NCBI RefSeq assembly: GCF_000282535.1 | Contig: NZ_AKJC01000123.1 | Coordinates: forward strand, 1 to 64,000 | Direction: 5' to 3' | Length of the DNA stretch: 64,000 nucleotides | Origin: Pseudomonas sp. GM84 | GTDB lineage: Bacteria > Pseudomonadota > Gammaproteobacteria > Pseudomonadales > Pseudomonadaceae | Part shown: positions 1-8,917 of the stretch, one piece after another | Layout: every line of letters begins with the position of its first letter | Numbering within the stretch: the first letter of the stretch is position 1 | Made by a program: the position numbers and the translations under genes | The notes under the pieces: model-generated | Database searches by the model: none | The model's input: the letters and a program-made list of their open reading frames with translations, nothing else | What the model was told of the DNA's origin: nothing

Positions 1-31
1 CTTGCCGGCGATCGGGCTGCAGAGCAGCCCC
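1..31. repeat. REP-type repeat fragment with short hairpin
   Basis: The window opens inside a repeat: the end of a REP core (cttgccggcgat) runs into a 7-bp hairpin, GGGCTGC-AGA-GCAGCCC at 14-30. The same hairpin type recurs at 17776-17792 and, with GGGCCGC arms, at 50318-50334. It lies just downstream of the histidine kinase stop codon (minus strand), so it may end or protect that transcript. This last point is inference. Confidence 0.6.
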
Positions 32-36
32 AGCTT

Positions 37-1428
37 CTACTTGCCCACCCCGGCCAGCGGGCAATGCAACACCAATCTGGCCCCACCCAACTCGCTGTCT
101 CCCACCTCCAGCCTGAACCCATGCAGGTCGACGATCGCCGCGACGATCGACAACCCCAGCCCGAACCCTGGGTGACGATGGCCTTCCTCGCTGCGATAGA
201 ACCGCTTCAACACGGCGGTGCGTTCTTCTTCGGGAATCCCCGGCCCGCTGTCTTCGATGGCAATGTGCACGCCCAGCTCGTCCTGGGTCGCGCGGATGGC
301 CACCAGGCCCCCTTCAGGGGTGAACTTGATACCGTTGCCCACCAGATTGGCCAGTGCCTCGAACAGCAACTCGCGGTCACCGTGCAGGGCTGGCAATTGT
401 TCCGGTTGCTGCAGCTGCAAGCGAATGCCGCCGTCCTCGGCCAGAGGCAGGTAGAAGTCATGCAGCTCCACCAGCAACTCATGCGGATCCAGCTCGACGA
501 AGCCCGCACGGCGTTGGCGGTCTTCCAGCTCGCTGATGCGCAGCAGGCCACGAAAGCGTGCCATCAGGGTGTCGGTTTCGCCGATGGCCTGGTCCAGCGC
601 CTCGGCTTGGGCTGAATCCGCATCGCTCTGCTGGCGGATGCGATACAGCTGGGCGCGCAGGCGGGTGAGGGGGGTGCGCAAGTCGTGGGCGATGTTGTCG
701 CATACCCCTTTGACCTCATGCATCAGCCGCTCGATACGGTCGAGCATGGCATTGACGATGGCCGCCAGCATGTCCAGTTCGTCGCGCCGCGCCGACAGGG
801 GCAGGCGATGGGTGAGATCGCCGGCGACGATCAACTCGGCCTGGGCCTGGATCGCGCGAATGCGCTTCAGTGGCCGGCGGCGCAGCAGGTACCAGCCGGC
901 AAATCCAGGAATCAGCGTCAGGGAGATCCCCCACAGCAGCGCATGCAGGATGATCCGGGTGACCACGAACAGCGAACCGTTGTCGCGGAACAGCACCAGC
1001 CAGCGGCCATCCTGCACCTTGATCGCCACGGCGTCGCAGCTGTCGCGTGGCATGTGCGGGTCATCGGCGTCCAGGCAGCGCTTGAGTTCGTGCACCTTGC
1101 CGTCCAGGCCAAGACCCGTGGGTATGGCGCGGATGCGCCCGCCAACCGGGTTGAGCTGGGCATCGAACAGGCCATAGGCATCGAACGCCCGCTCCTCGAA
1201 GGCCTGGCTGGCGATCAGGGCGTCGTCCAGCTGCTTGCCGCTCATGTGGGCGAACAGGTGCTGGCGCTGCAGCATCGAGTGGCGGGTGAGTTTGTTCAGG
1301 TAGCTGGACACCTCGAAGTACAGCACCCCCATGAGGATGCTGCTCCAGGCCACGAAGAGGAAACTGTACAACGCCAGCAAACGGCTGGTCGAGGAGCTCC
1401 AGCCCTTAGACGGGTTCAGCAATGGCAT
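37..1428 (-). CDS. Two-component sensor histidine kinase
   Basis: Inner-membrane sensor kinase of 463 residues. An N-terminal membrane helix (about 17-40), a periplasmic region (about 45-155), a second helix (about 157-180) and a HAMP-like linker are followed by the H-box NIAHDLRTPLTRL, which carries the phospho-accepting His. The ATPase domain shows the N-box (LVGNGIKFTPEGG), G1 (EDSGPGIPEE) and G2 (GFGLGLSIV). The start codon lies inside the 3' end of the upstream response regulator gene (23-bp overlap), so the two are translationally linked and almost certainly partners. The periplasmic part carries two Cys (KRCLDAD and RDSCDA), which could form a disulfide. The stimulus is not evident; the architecture is like QseC/PmrB kinases. 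Confidence 0.92.
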   Translation of the reverse strand: MPLLNPSKGWSSSTSRLLALYSFLFVAWSSILMGVLYFEVSSYLNKLTRHSMLQRQHLFAHMSGKQLDDALIASQAFEERAFDAYGLFDAQLNPVGGRIRAIPTGLGLDGKVHELKRCLDADDPHMPRDSCDAVAIKVQDGRWLVLFRDNGSLFVVTRIILHALLWGISLTLIPGFAGWYLLRRRPLKRIRAIQAQAELIVAGDLTHRLPLSARRDELDMLAAIVNAMLDRIERLMHEVKGVCDNIAHDLRTPLTRLRAQLYRIRQQSDADSAQAEALDQAIGETDTLMARFRGLLRISELEDRQRRAGFVELDPHELLVELHDFYLPLAEDGGIRLQLQQPEQLPALHGDRELLFEALANLVGNGIKFTPEGGLVAIRATQDELGVHIAIEDSGPGIPEEERTAVLKRFYRSEEGHRHPGFGLGLSIVAAIVDLHGFRLEVGDSELGGARLVLHCPLAGVGK

Positions 1429-2086
1429 AGCCCGAGCCCCGTACCGTACGGATCAGCGGCGACTGCCCGGGGGAATCGATCTTCTTGCGCAAACGGCCGA
1501 TGTGCACGTCGATCAGGTTGGTGCCGGGGTCGAAGTGATAACCCCAGACCTCCTCGAAGATCATCATTCGGGTAATCACCTGGCCACTGTGGCGCATCAG
1601 GTACTCCAGCAGTTTGTATTCGGTGGGCAGCAGGTTGAGCGTCGCCTCGCCGCGGCGGGCCTCGTGGCTGATCAGGTCCAGTTGCAGGTCGGCGACCTGC
1701 AGGCGGGTCTGGGTCATGGGCACGCTGTTGCGCCGCAACAGCACTTCCACCCGGGCGGCCATCTCGTCGGAGGCGAACGGCTTGGTCAGGTAGTCATCAC
1801 CGCCAGCGCGCAGGCCACGCACACGTTCGTCGACATCGGACAGGGCGCTGATCATCAGGATCGGCGTGGCGATCTTGAGGTTGCGCAGGGTGGTGACGAT
1901 CGTCAGGCCATCGACCTCAGGCAGCATGCGGTCCAGGGTGATCAGGTCGTAACCGCCGGCGATGGCCTTGGACAGGCCTTCGCGGCCGTTATCGGCCCAA
2001 TCCACTTCCAGACCGTGGCTGGTCAGTTCGGCGACGATTTCCTGGCCGGTGACGGCGTCGTCTTCGATGGTCAGTACGCGTGGCAT
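1406..2086 (-). CDS. OmpR/PhoB-family response regulator
   Basis: 226-residue DNA-binding response regulator, partner of the kinase whose start it overlaps. The receiver domain begins MPRVLTIEDDA with the acidic pocket, carries the phospho-acceptor Asp in LDRMLPEVDG and the conserved Lys in YLTKPF. The C-terminal winged helix has the typical EVWGYHFDPGTNLIDVHIGRLRKKID stretch split by the recognition helix and ends RTVRGSGYAI. A longer reading frame exists upstream to 2224, but the receiver fold starts at MPRV and the extra part runs through the ilvE terminator, so ATG 2084-2086 is chosen. Confidence 0.92.
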   Translation of the reverse strand: MPRVLTIEDDAVTGQEIVAELTSHGLEVDWADNGREGLSKAIAGGYDLITLDRMLPEVDGLTIVTTLRNLKIATPILMISALSDVDERVRGLRAGGDDYLTKPFASDEMAARVEVLLRRNSVPMTQTRLQVADLQLDLISHEARRGEATLNLLPTEYKLLEYLMRHSGQVITRMMIFEEVWGYHFDPGTNLIDVHIGRLRKKIDSPGQSPLIRTVRGSGYAIAEPV

Positions 2087-2195
2087 GCTCGTTCCTGGGC
2101 GTCTAGAGGAGACTTGATTGTGCCAAAGAATAGCCAAACGGCGATTTAAGAAAAATTCATCTTCTGCAATGGCCTCATCGCCGGTCCATTCAGCC

Positions 2196-2228
2196 AAAAA
2201 AAAGGGCATGCCAACAACTGGCATGCCC
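2196..2228 (-). terminator. Rho-independent terminator of ilvE
   Basis: On the minus strand a perfect 10-bp stem, GGGCATGCCA with loop GTTGT, is followed directly by eight T. It starts 24 bp after the ilvE stop codon and separates ilvE from the response regulator gene transcribed in the same direction. Confidence 0.9.
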
Positions 2229-2252
2229 CTTGGTTCAGCATGTTGTCAAGGC

Positions 2253-3272
2253 TCAGGCGACCTTGACGATCCAGCCGGCTGGCGCTTCGACGTCACCGCT
2301 CTGGATGCCGGTCAGCTCGTTGTAGAGCTTCTGGGTGACCGGGCCGACTTTTTCCAGGTCGTGGAACACGTGCAGCTTGCCGTTGTACTCGATGCCGCCA
2401 ATCGGGGTAATCACCGCGGCGGTACCGCAGGCACCGGCTTCGATGAAGCGGTCGAGCTTGTTGATCTCGACATCGCCTTCGATCACGGTCAGGCCCAGGC
2501 GCGAGGACGCCAGTTCCATCAGCGACAGGCGGGTGATGCCGGGCAGTACCGAGGCCGATTTCGGGGTAACGAACTCGTTGTTGGCAGTGATGCCGAAGAA
2601 GTTGGCCGAACCGACTTCCTCGATCTTGGTGTGGGTCAGCGGGTCGAGGTAGATGGCGTCGGCGAAGTGCGCCTTCTTGGCTTCAGCGCCTGGCTGCAGG
2701 CTGGCCGCGTAGTTGCCGCCGACCTTGGCCGCGCCGGTGCCCTGCGGGGCTGCGCGGTCGAAGCTGGAAATCTGGAAGTTGTGCGGCTTCATGCCGCCTT
2801 TGAAGTACGAGCCAACCGGGATGGCGAATACCGAGAAGATGAACTCGGGGGCGGTACGCACGCCAATGTTGTCACCGGTACCGATCACGAACGGGCGCAG
2901 GTACAGGGCGCCTTTGCCGTGCGGCGGAATGAAGCGCTCGTTGGCCAGGACCACTTGCTTGCAGGCTTCGATGAACACATCGGTCGGCACGTGCGGCATC
3001 AGCAGGCGTGCGCAGCTGCGCTGCATGCGGGCGGCATTCTGGTCTGGGCGGAACAGGTTGATCGAGCCGTCCTTGCAACGGTAGGCCTTCAGGCCTTCGA
3101 AGCACTGCTGGCCGTAGTGCAGGGCAGTGGAGCCTTCACTGATATGCAGCACATTGTCTTCGGTCAGGGTGCCTTTGTCCCACTCACCATTGCGCCACAC
3201 GGACAGGTAGCGCTTGTCGGTCTTGATGTAGTCGAAACCCAGCTTGTCCCAGTTAATGCTCTCGTTACTCAT
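2253..3272 (-). CDS. ilvE: Branched-chain amino acid aminotransferase
   Basis: 339-residue PLP-dependent class IV aminotransferase, cytoplasmic, catalysing the last step of valine, leucine and isoleucine synthesis and the first step of their breakdown with 2-oxoglutarate/glutamate. It is of the larger eukaryote-like BCAT type: the PLP lysine sits in GAAKVGGNYAASL, with SANFFGI and GTAAVITPIG in the cofactor-binding half. Length is normal for this subgroup. It is monocistronic, with its own terminator downstream and a long palindromic repeat about 150 bp upstream of the start. Confidence 0.95.
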   Translation of the reverse strand: MSNESINWDKLGFDYIKTDKRYLSVWRNGEWDKGTLTEDNVLHISEGSTALHYGQQCFEGLKAYRCKDGSINLFRPDQNAARMQRSCARLLMPHVPTDVFIEACKQVVLANERFIPPHGKGALYLRPFVIGTGDNIGVRTAPEFIFSVFAIPVGSYFKGGMKPHNFQISSFDRAAPQGTGAAKVGGNYAASLQPGAEAKKAHFADAIYLDPLTHTKIEEVGSANFFGITANNEFVTPKSASVLPGITRLSLMELASSRLGLTVIEGDVEINKLDRFIEAGACGTAAVITPIGGIEYNGKLHVFHDLEKVGPVTQKLYNELTGIQSGDVEAPAGWIVKVA

Positions 3273-3423
3273 GACACCCTCGATTGTATTGCAGATGCCC
3301 GATCGCTCGGGCTGCTGTTATATGCGCACCACGCCACCATAATACATCCGTCGCGGATCGGGAACGGCCAGTCACGAATTGGCGGGGGGCCAGTAGGCGC
3401 ATGTCGGCGGATTTTTAGTGTTC

Positions 3424-3652
3424 ATGAGATCGAGCGCCGCCCGCGCGGCGCATCGCGAGCAAGCTCGCTCCTACATTCGTTGCAACGTGCCACGGTCTGC
3501 AAGGCCATGGTTGTCCGCTTTTTGGCGCCCACCGAGAAATCGCGTCGTACCGACAAGGCTGACAACCATGGCCTATCAGACATAGGCACGTTGCAACGAA
3601 TGTAGGAGCGAGCTTGCTCGCGATGCGCCGCGCGGGCGGCGCGCGATCTCAT
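3424..3652. repeat. 229-bp long inverted repeat carrying a REP pair
   Basis: Two 68-bp arms, 3424-3491 and 3585-3652, are reverse complements of one another with a single mismatch. Each contains the REP-like core TAGGAGCGAGCTTGCTCGCG in opposite orientation. Inside them a second perfect 13-bp pair (3503-3515 GGCCATGGTTGTC, 3561-3573) and a 5-bp pair (3495-3499, 3577-3581) line up on the same centre, so nearly the whole element can fold into one hairpin. It fills most of the gap between the ilvE start and the small conserved gene. No clear target duplication is seen. Confidence 0.9.
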
Positions 3653-3665
3653 AGGCGCTGCAATT

Positions 3666-4028
3666 CTATCGGCAGCCCTCAAGTCGCCTGTTCCAATCAC
3701 CCGCGTGGCTGCGCGCACAGGCTTCTTCACTGTCGAAGCGCACGTGCCAGGCGGGATGATCCAGCTGCACGCCGGCCTCGTCGAGCGCCTGGGATGTCAG
3801 CATGAGCATCCACGCTTTCGCCTCCCCAGCCAGCGCTGCGGCCTTGTCGGCCTCGCGCTCGAAGACCCAGGTGATGCGCAGGCTGGCCGGGAACTGGTCA
3901 GGGTCCAGGCGATGGGTCAGCCAGGTGAAGCCTACGATTTGCGCCTTGGCCGTTTCGCAGGCGTCGGTCAGGCAGGTGACCAGTTCACGCTCGAGGCGCG
4001 CCAGTTCGCGCTTGCTCATGGGTTTCAC
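3666..4028 (-). CDS. Conserved hypothetical protein
   Basis: 120-residue soluble protein with no signal peptide. I recognise the sequence type (SKRELARLERELVTCL start, then FTWLTHRLDPDQFP) as common in Pseudomonas but know no established function. Its ATG overlaps the stop of the upstream VOC gene by 4 bp (ATGA), so the two are cotranscribed and translationally coupled. It ends close to the large palindrome. Confidence 0.75.
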   Translation of the reverse strand: MKPMSKRELARLERELVTCLTDACETAKAQIVGFTWLTHRLDPDQFPASLRITWVFEREADKAAALAGEAKAWMLMLTSQALDEAGVQLDHPAWHVRFDSEEACARSHAGDWNRRLEGCR

Positions 4029-4402
4029 TGGACGGCCTCGTCGTCGATCTGCTGGCAGAAGCGCAGCAGGTTGCCGAACGGGTCGTGGATCTGCATCTGC
4101 AGGCCCCAGTCGACAGGCTCAGCATGTGGGCGCGAATAGCCGTATTGCTTGTCTTGCAGCTCGCGCTCCAGGGCGCGTAGGTCTTCGGTCCGGGCAAACA
4201 CGGTCGAGCCTGGGCAGGCATCACCGTGGTGTTCGCTCAAGTGCAGGATCAGCCCGTCACGGTGGATTTGCGCATAGAGCGGCAGGTCCGGGCTGAAGCG
4301 GTGCTCCCAGTCCAGGGTGAAGCCGAGGAAATCGAGATAGAACTCCTTGGCCTTGTCGACCGAAAAGATGCGCAGCACGGGGATGGCGGGTGCGAGGGAC
4401 AT
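4025..4402 (-). CDS. VOC (glyoxalase/bleomycin-resistance) family protein
   Basis: 125-residue single-domain vicinal-oxygen-chelate protein. Features are the opening VLRIFSVDKAKEFYLDFLGFTLDWEHRF, shared by the bleomycin-resistance-like subgroup, and the closing MQIHDPFGNLLRFCQ. Such proteins bind small ligands or metals; the substrate cannot be read from the sequence. ATG 4400-4402 is preferred over an upstream in-frame ATG because the VOC fold begins at MSLAPAIPVLRIF. It is the first gene of a two-gene unit with the small conserved gene and is divergent from the urease operon. Confidence 0.8.
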   Translation of the reverse strand: MSLAPAIPVLRIFSVDKAKEFYLDFLGFTLDWEHRFSPDLPLYAQIHRDGLILHLSEHHGDACPGSTVFARTEDLRALERELQDKQYGYSRPHAEPVDWGLQMQIHDPFGNLLRFCQQIDDEAVQ

Positions 4403-4549
4403 GGCGGTTCCTTGGCCGGTGGTAAACCGCGACTGTAGCGCAGCACCCGAATGGGGCCAAGCGGCGCGCCCGCATTGTGCGCCTGGTCCTTTGTATGCCC
4501 CATGCCAGAGCCATCGTCCTGAAGATTTCATCTGCCTTCACCTGCGTAG

Positions 4550-4568
4550 TTGGCCCGCTACCTGCTAT
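4550..4568 (+). promoter_or_regulatory. Putative sigma-54 (-24/-12) promoter of the urease operon
   Basis: TTGGCCCGCTACCTGCTAT matches the RpoN consensus TGGCACG-N4-TTGCW with one mismatch in each half and exactly correct GG-to-GC spacing. It lies 105 bp upstream of the ureD start. RpoN/NtrC control of urease genes under nitrogen limitation is established in Pseudomonas putida; use of this exact site is inferred. I did not find a convincing NtrC site nearby. Confidence 0.6.
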
Positions 4569-4673
4569 ATCCCAGCCAGTGAATTTGATCGAGTGGTCAG
4601 GCCAATCACGCGTTCGCGCAGTGGCCTGATCCCTCCAGAGAGCCGAAAGGCCAGGAATCTCGGGGGCTGTAGG

Positions 4674-5507
4674 ATGTCGCTCGCCGTACAGGTAGATAAA
4701 TCTGAAAGGGATGCAGGGTGGAGCGCTCACCTGCAATTGCGCTTCATCGAGCGCGATGGCGTGACCCGCCTTGGTGCGCGTCGCCACTTCGGACCTCTTT
4801 TGGTGCAGCGCCCGTTCTATCCGGAAGGCGCGCCCTGCCACGTTTATGTGCTGCACCCACCCGGCGGCATCGTCGCCGGTGACCGGCTGGAGCTGGACAT
4901 TCACCTGGAGCCCGGCAGCCATGCGCTGCTGACCATGCCCGGTGCCAGCAAGTTCTACCGCAGCATCGGCCCGACCGCGTACCTGACCCAGCGTTTTCAC
5001 CTGCAAGCCGGCAGCACGCTGGAGTGGCTGCCCCAAGACAGCATCTTCTTCTGCGGCGCCCGCGCCAGCCTGGACAGCCGCTTCACCCTGGAACCCGGGG
5101 CCCGGCTGCTGGCCTGGGAAACCCTGTGCCTGGGCCGCCCGGTGATGAACGAGCGCTTCGACCAGGGCACGCTGGACAGCCGCCTGCGCATCGAACTGCC
5201 CGACGACCCCGGCCTGCACGAGCGCCTGCGCATCATCGGCGGGCAACTGGCCAAGCTGGGCGGGCACCCGTTGTCCGCCACCTTCTGTGCATCACCTGCG
5301 GACCCGACCGTACTGGAGCAGGCCAGGGCAGTGCTCGATGAGCTCGACACGCCCGCCGGCGCGACCTTGCTCGGCTCGCTGCTGGTGATCCGCCTGCTCG
5401 ACCACGACAACCAACACCTGCAACGCACCCTGCAGCGCCTCTGGCACGTCCTGCGTCCGGCCGTTCTCGGCCTGCCCGCGTGCCCGCCGCGTATCTGGGC
5501 CACTTGA
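4674..5507 (+). CDS. ureD: Urease accessory protein UreD
   Basis: 277-residue urease chaperone. UreD (UreH) binds the urease apoenzyme and, with UreF and UreG, forms the complex that inserts two nickel ions. Family landmarks are visible: ARRHFGPLLVQRPFYPEG near the start, HPPGGIVAGDRL, GASKFYRS and EWLPQDSIFF. The ATG at 4674 has an agga-type ribosome site (tgtaggATG is short), and in-frame starts further upstream would extend into the promoter region. It is the first gene of ureDABCEJFG and ends 9 bp before ureA. Confidence 0.93.
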   Translation: MSLAVQVDKSERDAGWSAHLQLRFIERDGVTRLGARRHFGPLLVQRPFYPEGAPCHVYVLHPPGGIVAGDRLELDIHLEPGSHALLTMPGASKFYRSIGPTAYLTQRFHLQAGSTLEWLPQDSIFFCGARASLDSRFTLEPGARLLAWETLCLGRPVMNERFDQGTLDSRLRIELPDDPGLHERLRIIGGQLAKLGGHPLSATFCASPADPTVLEQARAVLDELDTPAGATLLGSLLVIRLLDHDNQHLQRTLQRLWHVLRPAVLGLPACPPRIWAT

Positions 5508-5516
5508 GAGAGCGCC

Positions 5517-5819
5517 ATGGAGCTGACCCCGAGAGAGAAAGACAAACTGCTGCTGTTTACCGCCGCACTGTTGGCGGAACGGCGCTTGGCCCGTGGCCTG
5601 AAGCTCAACTACCCGGAGGCGGTGGCGCTGATCAGCGCCGCGGTGCTCGAAGGCGCCCGCGACGGCCGCACGGTGGCCGAGCTGATGAGCCTGGGCCGCG
5701 AAGTGATCGGCCGCGAGCAGGTCATGGCCGGCGTTGCCGAGATGCTTCACGACGTGCAGGTCGAGGCCACATTCCCCGATGGCACCAAGCTGGTGACCGT
5801 GCATGACCCCATCGTCTGA
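5517..5819 (+). CDS. ureA: Urease gamma subunit
   Basis: 100-residue structural subunit of the urease trimer-of-trimers, which hydrolyses urea to ammonia and carbamate in the cytoplasm. It has the canonical [16 protein letters not shown] start, [10 protein letters not shown] and the typical end [11 protein letters not shown]. Length is exactly that of the family. It lies between ureD and ureB with gaps of 9 and 18 bp. Confidence 0.97.
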   Translation: MELTPREKDKLLLFTAALLAERRLARGLKLNYPEAVALISAAVLEGARDGRTVAELMSLGREVIGREQVMAGVAEMLHDVQVEATFPDGTKLVTVHDPIV

Positions 5820-5837
5820 CCTGGCCAGGAGCCCAGC

Positions 5838-6155
5838 ATGATCCCAGGTGAAATTCAGGTCGCCGACGGCGACATCGAGCTCAACGCCGGCCGTGCAACG
5901 GTCAGTGTCAGCGTGGCCAACCATGGCGACCGGCCGGTGCAGGTCGGCTCGCATTACCACTTCTATGAGGTCAACGATGCGCTGGTGTTCGAGCGCACGC
6001 CGACCCGGGGTTTTCGTCTCGATATTCCGGCCGGTACCGCCGTGCGCTTCGAGCCGGGCCAGTCGCGCACCGTGCAGCTGGTGGCCTATGCCGGCAGACG
6101 TGAGGTCTACGGCTTCCAGGGCAAGGTGATGGGCGCGCTGGAGGGCAGGGCATGA
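5838..6155 (+). CDS. ureB: Urease beta subunit
   Basis: 105-residue small structural subunit, starting MIPGEIQV and carrying the signature [14 protein letters not shown] followed by [15 protein letters not shown]. An Arg/Gly-rich tail ends GALEGRA. Its stop overlaps the ureC start by 4 bp (ATGA), giving coupled translation of beta and alpha subunits. In some P. putida-group clusters an extra acetyltransferase-like gene sits between ureA and ureB; here the genes are directly adjacent. Confidence 0.97.
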   Translation: MIPGEIQVADGDIELNAGRATVSVSVANHGDRPVQVGSHYHFYEVNDALVFERTPTRGFRLDIPAGTAVRFEPGQSRTVQLVAYAGRREVYGFQGKVMGALEGRA

Positions 6156-7855
6156 GCCGGATTTCCCGCAGGGCCTACGCCGACATGTTCGGCCCAACGG
6201 TCGGCGACCGCGTGCGTCTGGCCGACACCGCGCTGTGGGTGGAAGTCGAGAAGGACTTCACCGTCTATGGCGAAGAGGTGAAGTTCGGCGGCGGCAAGGT
6301 CATCCGCGACGGCATGGGCCAAGGCCAGATGCTGGCCGCCCAGGCCATGGACCTGGTGCTGACCAACGCCCTGATCATCGACCACTGGGGCATCGTCAAG
6401 GCCGATATCGGCGTCAAGTACGGGCGCATTGCGGCCATCGGCAAGGCCGGCAACCCCGACGTGCAGCCGGGCGTGACCGTGCCAGTGGGTCCAGGCACCG
6501 AAGTGATTGCCGCCGAAGGCAAGATCGTGACCGCCGGCGGTATCGATTCGCACATCCACTTCATCTGCCCACAACAGGTAGAAGAAGCACTGACCAGCGG
6601 CGTGACCACCTTCATCGGCGGTGGCACCGGGCCGGCCACCGGTACCAACGCCACCACCTGCACCCCGGGGCCGTGGTACCTGGCGCGCATGCTGCAGGCC
6701 GCCGATTGCCTGCCGATCAACATCGGCCTGCTGGGCAAGGGCAATGCCTCGCGCCCTGAAGCGTTGCGCGAGCAGATCGCCGCTGGCGCGGTGGGCCTGA
6801 AGCTGCACGAGGACTGGGGGTCGACGCCGGCCGCCATCGACTGCTGCCTGGGGGTTGCCGAGGAGATGGACATCCAGGTGGCGATCCACACCGACACCCT
6901 CAACGAGTCCGGTTGCATCGAAGACACCCTGGCCGCCATCGGCGACCGCACCATCCATACCTTCCACACCGAAGGTGCCGGTGGCGGTCACGCGCCGGAC
7001 ATCATCCGCGCGGCGGGGCAGGCCAACGTGCTGCCGTCCTCGACCAACCCGACCCTGCCGTACACGATCAACACCGTCGACGAGCACCTCGACATGCTCA
7101 TGGTCTGCCATCACCTGGACCCGAGCATTGCCGAGGACGTGGCCTTCGCCGAATCACGCATCCGCCGCGAAACCATCGCCGCCGAGGACATCCTGCACGA
7201 CATGGGCGCCTTCGCCATGACCTCGTCCGACTCCCAGGCCATGGGCCGCGTCGGCGAGGTGGTGCTGCGCACCTGGCAGGTGGCGCACCAGATGAAGCTG
7301 CGCCGTGGGCCGCTGGCACCGGACACCGCTTACAGCGACAACTTCCGGGTCAAGCGCTACATCGCCAAGTACACCCTCAACCCGGCGCTGACCCACGGCA
7401 TCGCCCATGAAGTCGGTTCGATCGAGGTGGGCAAGCTGGCCGACCTGGTGCTGTGGGCTCCGGCCTTCTTCGCGGTAAAGCCCGCCCTGGTGATCAAGGG
7501 CGGGATGATCGCCACCGCGCCCATGGGCGACATCAATGGCTCGATCCCGACCCCGCAGCCGGTGCACTACCGGCCCATGTTCGGCGCGCTCGGTGCGGCC
7601 CGCCATGCCACGCGCATGACGTTCCTGTCCCAGGCCGCCATGGACCGTGGCCTGGCCCGGGAGCTGGGGCTGCAGAGCCTGATCGGCGTGGCCCACGGTT
7701 GCCGACGGGTACGCAAGGCCGACATGGTCCACAACACCTTGCAACCGCTGATCGAAGTCGATTCGCAGACCTACCAGGTGCGCGCCGACGGCGAACTGCT
7801 GGTGTGCGAGCCGGCCCGCGAATTGCCGTTGGCCCAGCGTTATTTCCTGTTCTGA
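6152..7855 (+). CDS. ureC: Urease alpha (catalytic) subunit
   Basis: 567-residue nickel metallohydrolase. All active-site residues are present at the standard numbering: His134 and His136 (DSHIHF), the carbamylated Lys217 and His219 (GLKLHEDWG), His246, His272 ([11 protein letters not shown]), Cys319/His320 in the mobile flap (MVCHHL) and the nickel ligand Asp360 ([11 protein letters not shown]). The enzyme should be active once loaded by UreDEFG. It is preceded by ureB with a 4-bp overlap and followed after 10 bp by ureE. Confidence 0.98.
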   Translation: MSRISRRAYADMFGPTVGDRVRLADTALWVEVEKDFTVYGEEVKFGGGKVIRDGMGQGQMLAAQAMDLVLTNALIIDHWGIVKADIGVKYGRIAAIGKAGNPDVQPGVTVPVGPGTEVIAAEGKIVTAGGIDSHIHFICPQQVEEALTSGVTTFIGGGTGPATGTNATTCTPGPWYLARMLQAADCLPINIGLLGKGNASRPEALREQIAAGAVGLKLHEDWGSTPAAIDCCLGVAEEMDIQVAIHTDTLNESGCIEDTLAAIGDRTIHTFHTEGAGGGHAPDIIRAAGQANVLPSSTNPTLPYTINTVDEHLDMLMVCHHLDPSIAEDVAFAESRIRRETIAAEDILHDMGAFAMTSSDSQAMGRVGEVVLRTWQVAHQMKLRRGPLAPDTAYSDNFRVKRYIAKYTLNPALTHGIAHEVGSIEVGKLADLVLWAPAFFAVKPALVIKGGMIATAPMGDINGSIPTPQPVHYRPMFGALGAARHATRMTFLSQAAMDRGLARELGLQSLIGVAHGCRRVRKADMVHNTLQPLIEVDSQTYQVRADGELLVCEPARELPLAQRYFLF

Positions 7856-7865
7856 AGGAGCGAAG

Positions 7866-8351
7866 ATGATTGTTCTGACCCGCCGCATCGGCGCAGCCGA
7901 CACGGTCACCGGTACCCTGACCCTGGACGTCGACAGCCGTATAAAGAGCCGGCTGCGCGTGACCCTGGACGATGGCCGCGAGGCCGGCCTGATGCTCGAA
8001 CGCGGCCACTTGCTGCGCGGCGGCGAGCTGCTTGCCGATGCTGCCGGCAGCCAGGTGGTGCGCGTGCTCGCCGCCCCCGAACGGGTGTCCACGGTGCGCT
8101 GCGACGACCCGCATCTGTTGGCCCGTGCGGCCTACCACCTGGGTAACCGCCATGTGCCGCTGCAGATCGAGCCTGGCTTGCTGCGCTACCAGCACGACCA
8201 TGTGCTCGACGACATGCTGCGCGGCCTGGGCCTGGCGGTGGACACCGAGCAGGCACCGTTCGAGCCGGAAGCCGGTGCCTACCAGAGCGCGCCACACAGC
8301 CATAGCCACAGCCACGATCATCCGTTCGTGCGCCTGCCAGCCCATTCCTGA
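7866..8351 (+). CDS. ureE: Urease nickel metallochaperone UreE
   Basis: 161-residue nickel carrier that hands Ni(II) to the UreG-containing activation complex. The N-terminal half shows the family pattern ([26 protein letters not shown]) and the middle GNRHVPLQI and [12 protein letters not shown], where the His that binds nickel at the dimer interface resides. The C-terminus has a short His-rich tail (HSHSHSHDH) that can store extra nickel. It is followed by the nickel-permease gene. Confidence 0.95.
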   Translation: MIVLTRRIGAADTVTGTLTLDVDSRIKSRLRVTLDDGREAGLMLERGHLLRGGELLADAAGSQVVRVLAAPERVSTVRCDDPHLLARAAYHLGNRHVPLQIEPGLLRYQHDHVLDDMLRGLGLAVDTEQAPFEPEAGAYQSAPHSHSHSHDHPFVRLPAHS

Positions 8352-8371
8352 CCTGCCCAATGGAGCAACCC

Positions 8372-8917
8372 ATGAAAAAGACTTTCGCCCTTGTCCTGCT
8401 GCTGGTCGCACTGCCGGCCTTCGCCCATCCCGGCCACGACAGCAACCCGCTGCAGGATGGCCTGCTGCACCCGCTGACCGGTCTCGACCACCTGCTGATG
8501 CTGCTGGGTACCGGCGTGCTGGCCGCGCTGACCCGGCGCAACCTGAGCCTGCCACTGGCGACCCTGGCGGCGATGTTCGCCGGGGCCGTGTGCGGCCACC
8601 TGTTTGGGGATGTAGTGGGTATGGAAACGTTGATCGCCGTGTCCGTGCTGGTCGCCGCCGCCGCCGTGCTGTTGCCCAGCCGCCAGCTGCTATTGGCCTT
8701 GGCGATGCCGGTATTTGCCCTGTTCCATGGCTGGGCCCACGGCGTTGAAGCCACCCCCAGCGCGTTCTGGCAGTTCAGCGCCGGCTTCGTCACGGTCAGT
8801 GGCCTGCTGTTGGTGGTGGGCTTTGCCGTCGGCTGCCTGCTGCGCCGTCACAGCGGCCTGCAGAAGGCGTTCGGCGGCGGCATGCTGGCCGGTGCCGCGC
8901 TGGTGTTGGCCGGTTGA
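8372..8917 (+). CDS. ureJ: HupE/UreJ family nickel permease
   Basis: 181-residue membrane protein beginning with a cleavable-looking signal (KKTFALVLLLVALPAFA) immediately followed by HPGHDSNPLQDG and LLHPLTGLDHLLMLL, the His/Asp-rich signature of HupE/UreJ proteins, then about five more helices. Such proteins carry nickel for urease or hydrogenase. ATG 8372 is preferred because GGAG at 8364-8367 lies just upstream; an in-frame ATG at 8360 would add four residues. The stop shares one base with the ureF start. Confidence 0.88.
   Translation: MKKTFALVLLLVALPAFAHPGHDSNPLQDGLLHPLTGLDHLLMLLGTGVLAALTRRNLSLPLATLAAMFAGAVCGHLFGDVVGMETLIAVSVLVAAAAVLLPSRQLLLALAMPVFALFHGWAHGVEATPSAFWQFSAGFVTVSGLLLVVGFAVGCLLRRHSGLQKAFGGGMLAGAALVLAG

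Noticed and set aside
4403-4549. NtrC enhancer sites upstream of urease
   Set aside because: No GCACC-N5-GGTGC-like dyad stood out; only loose matches.
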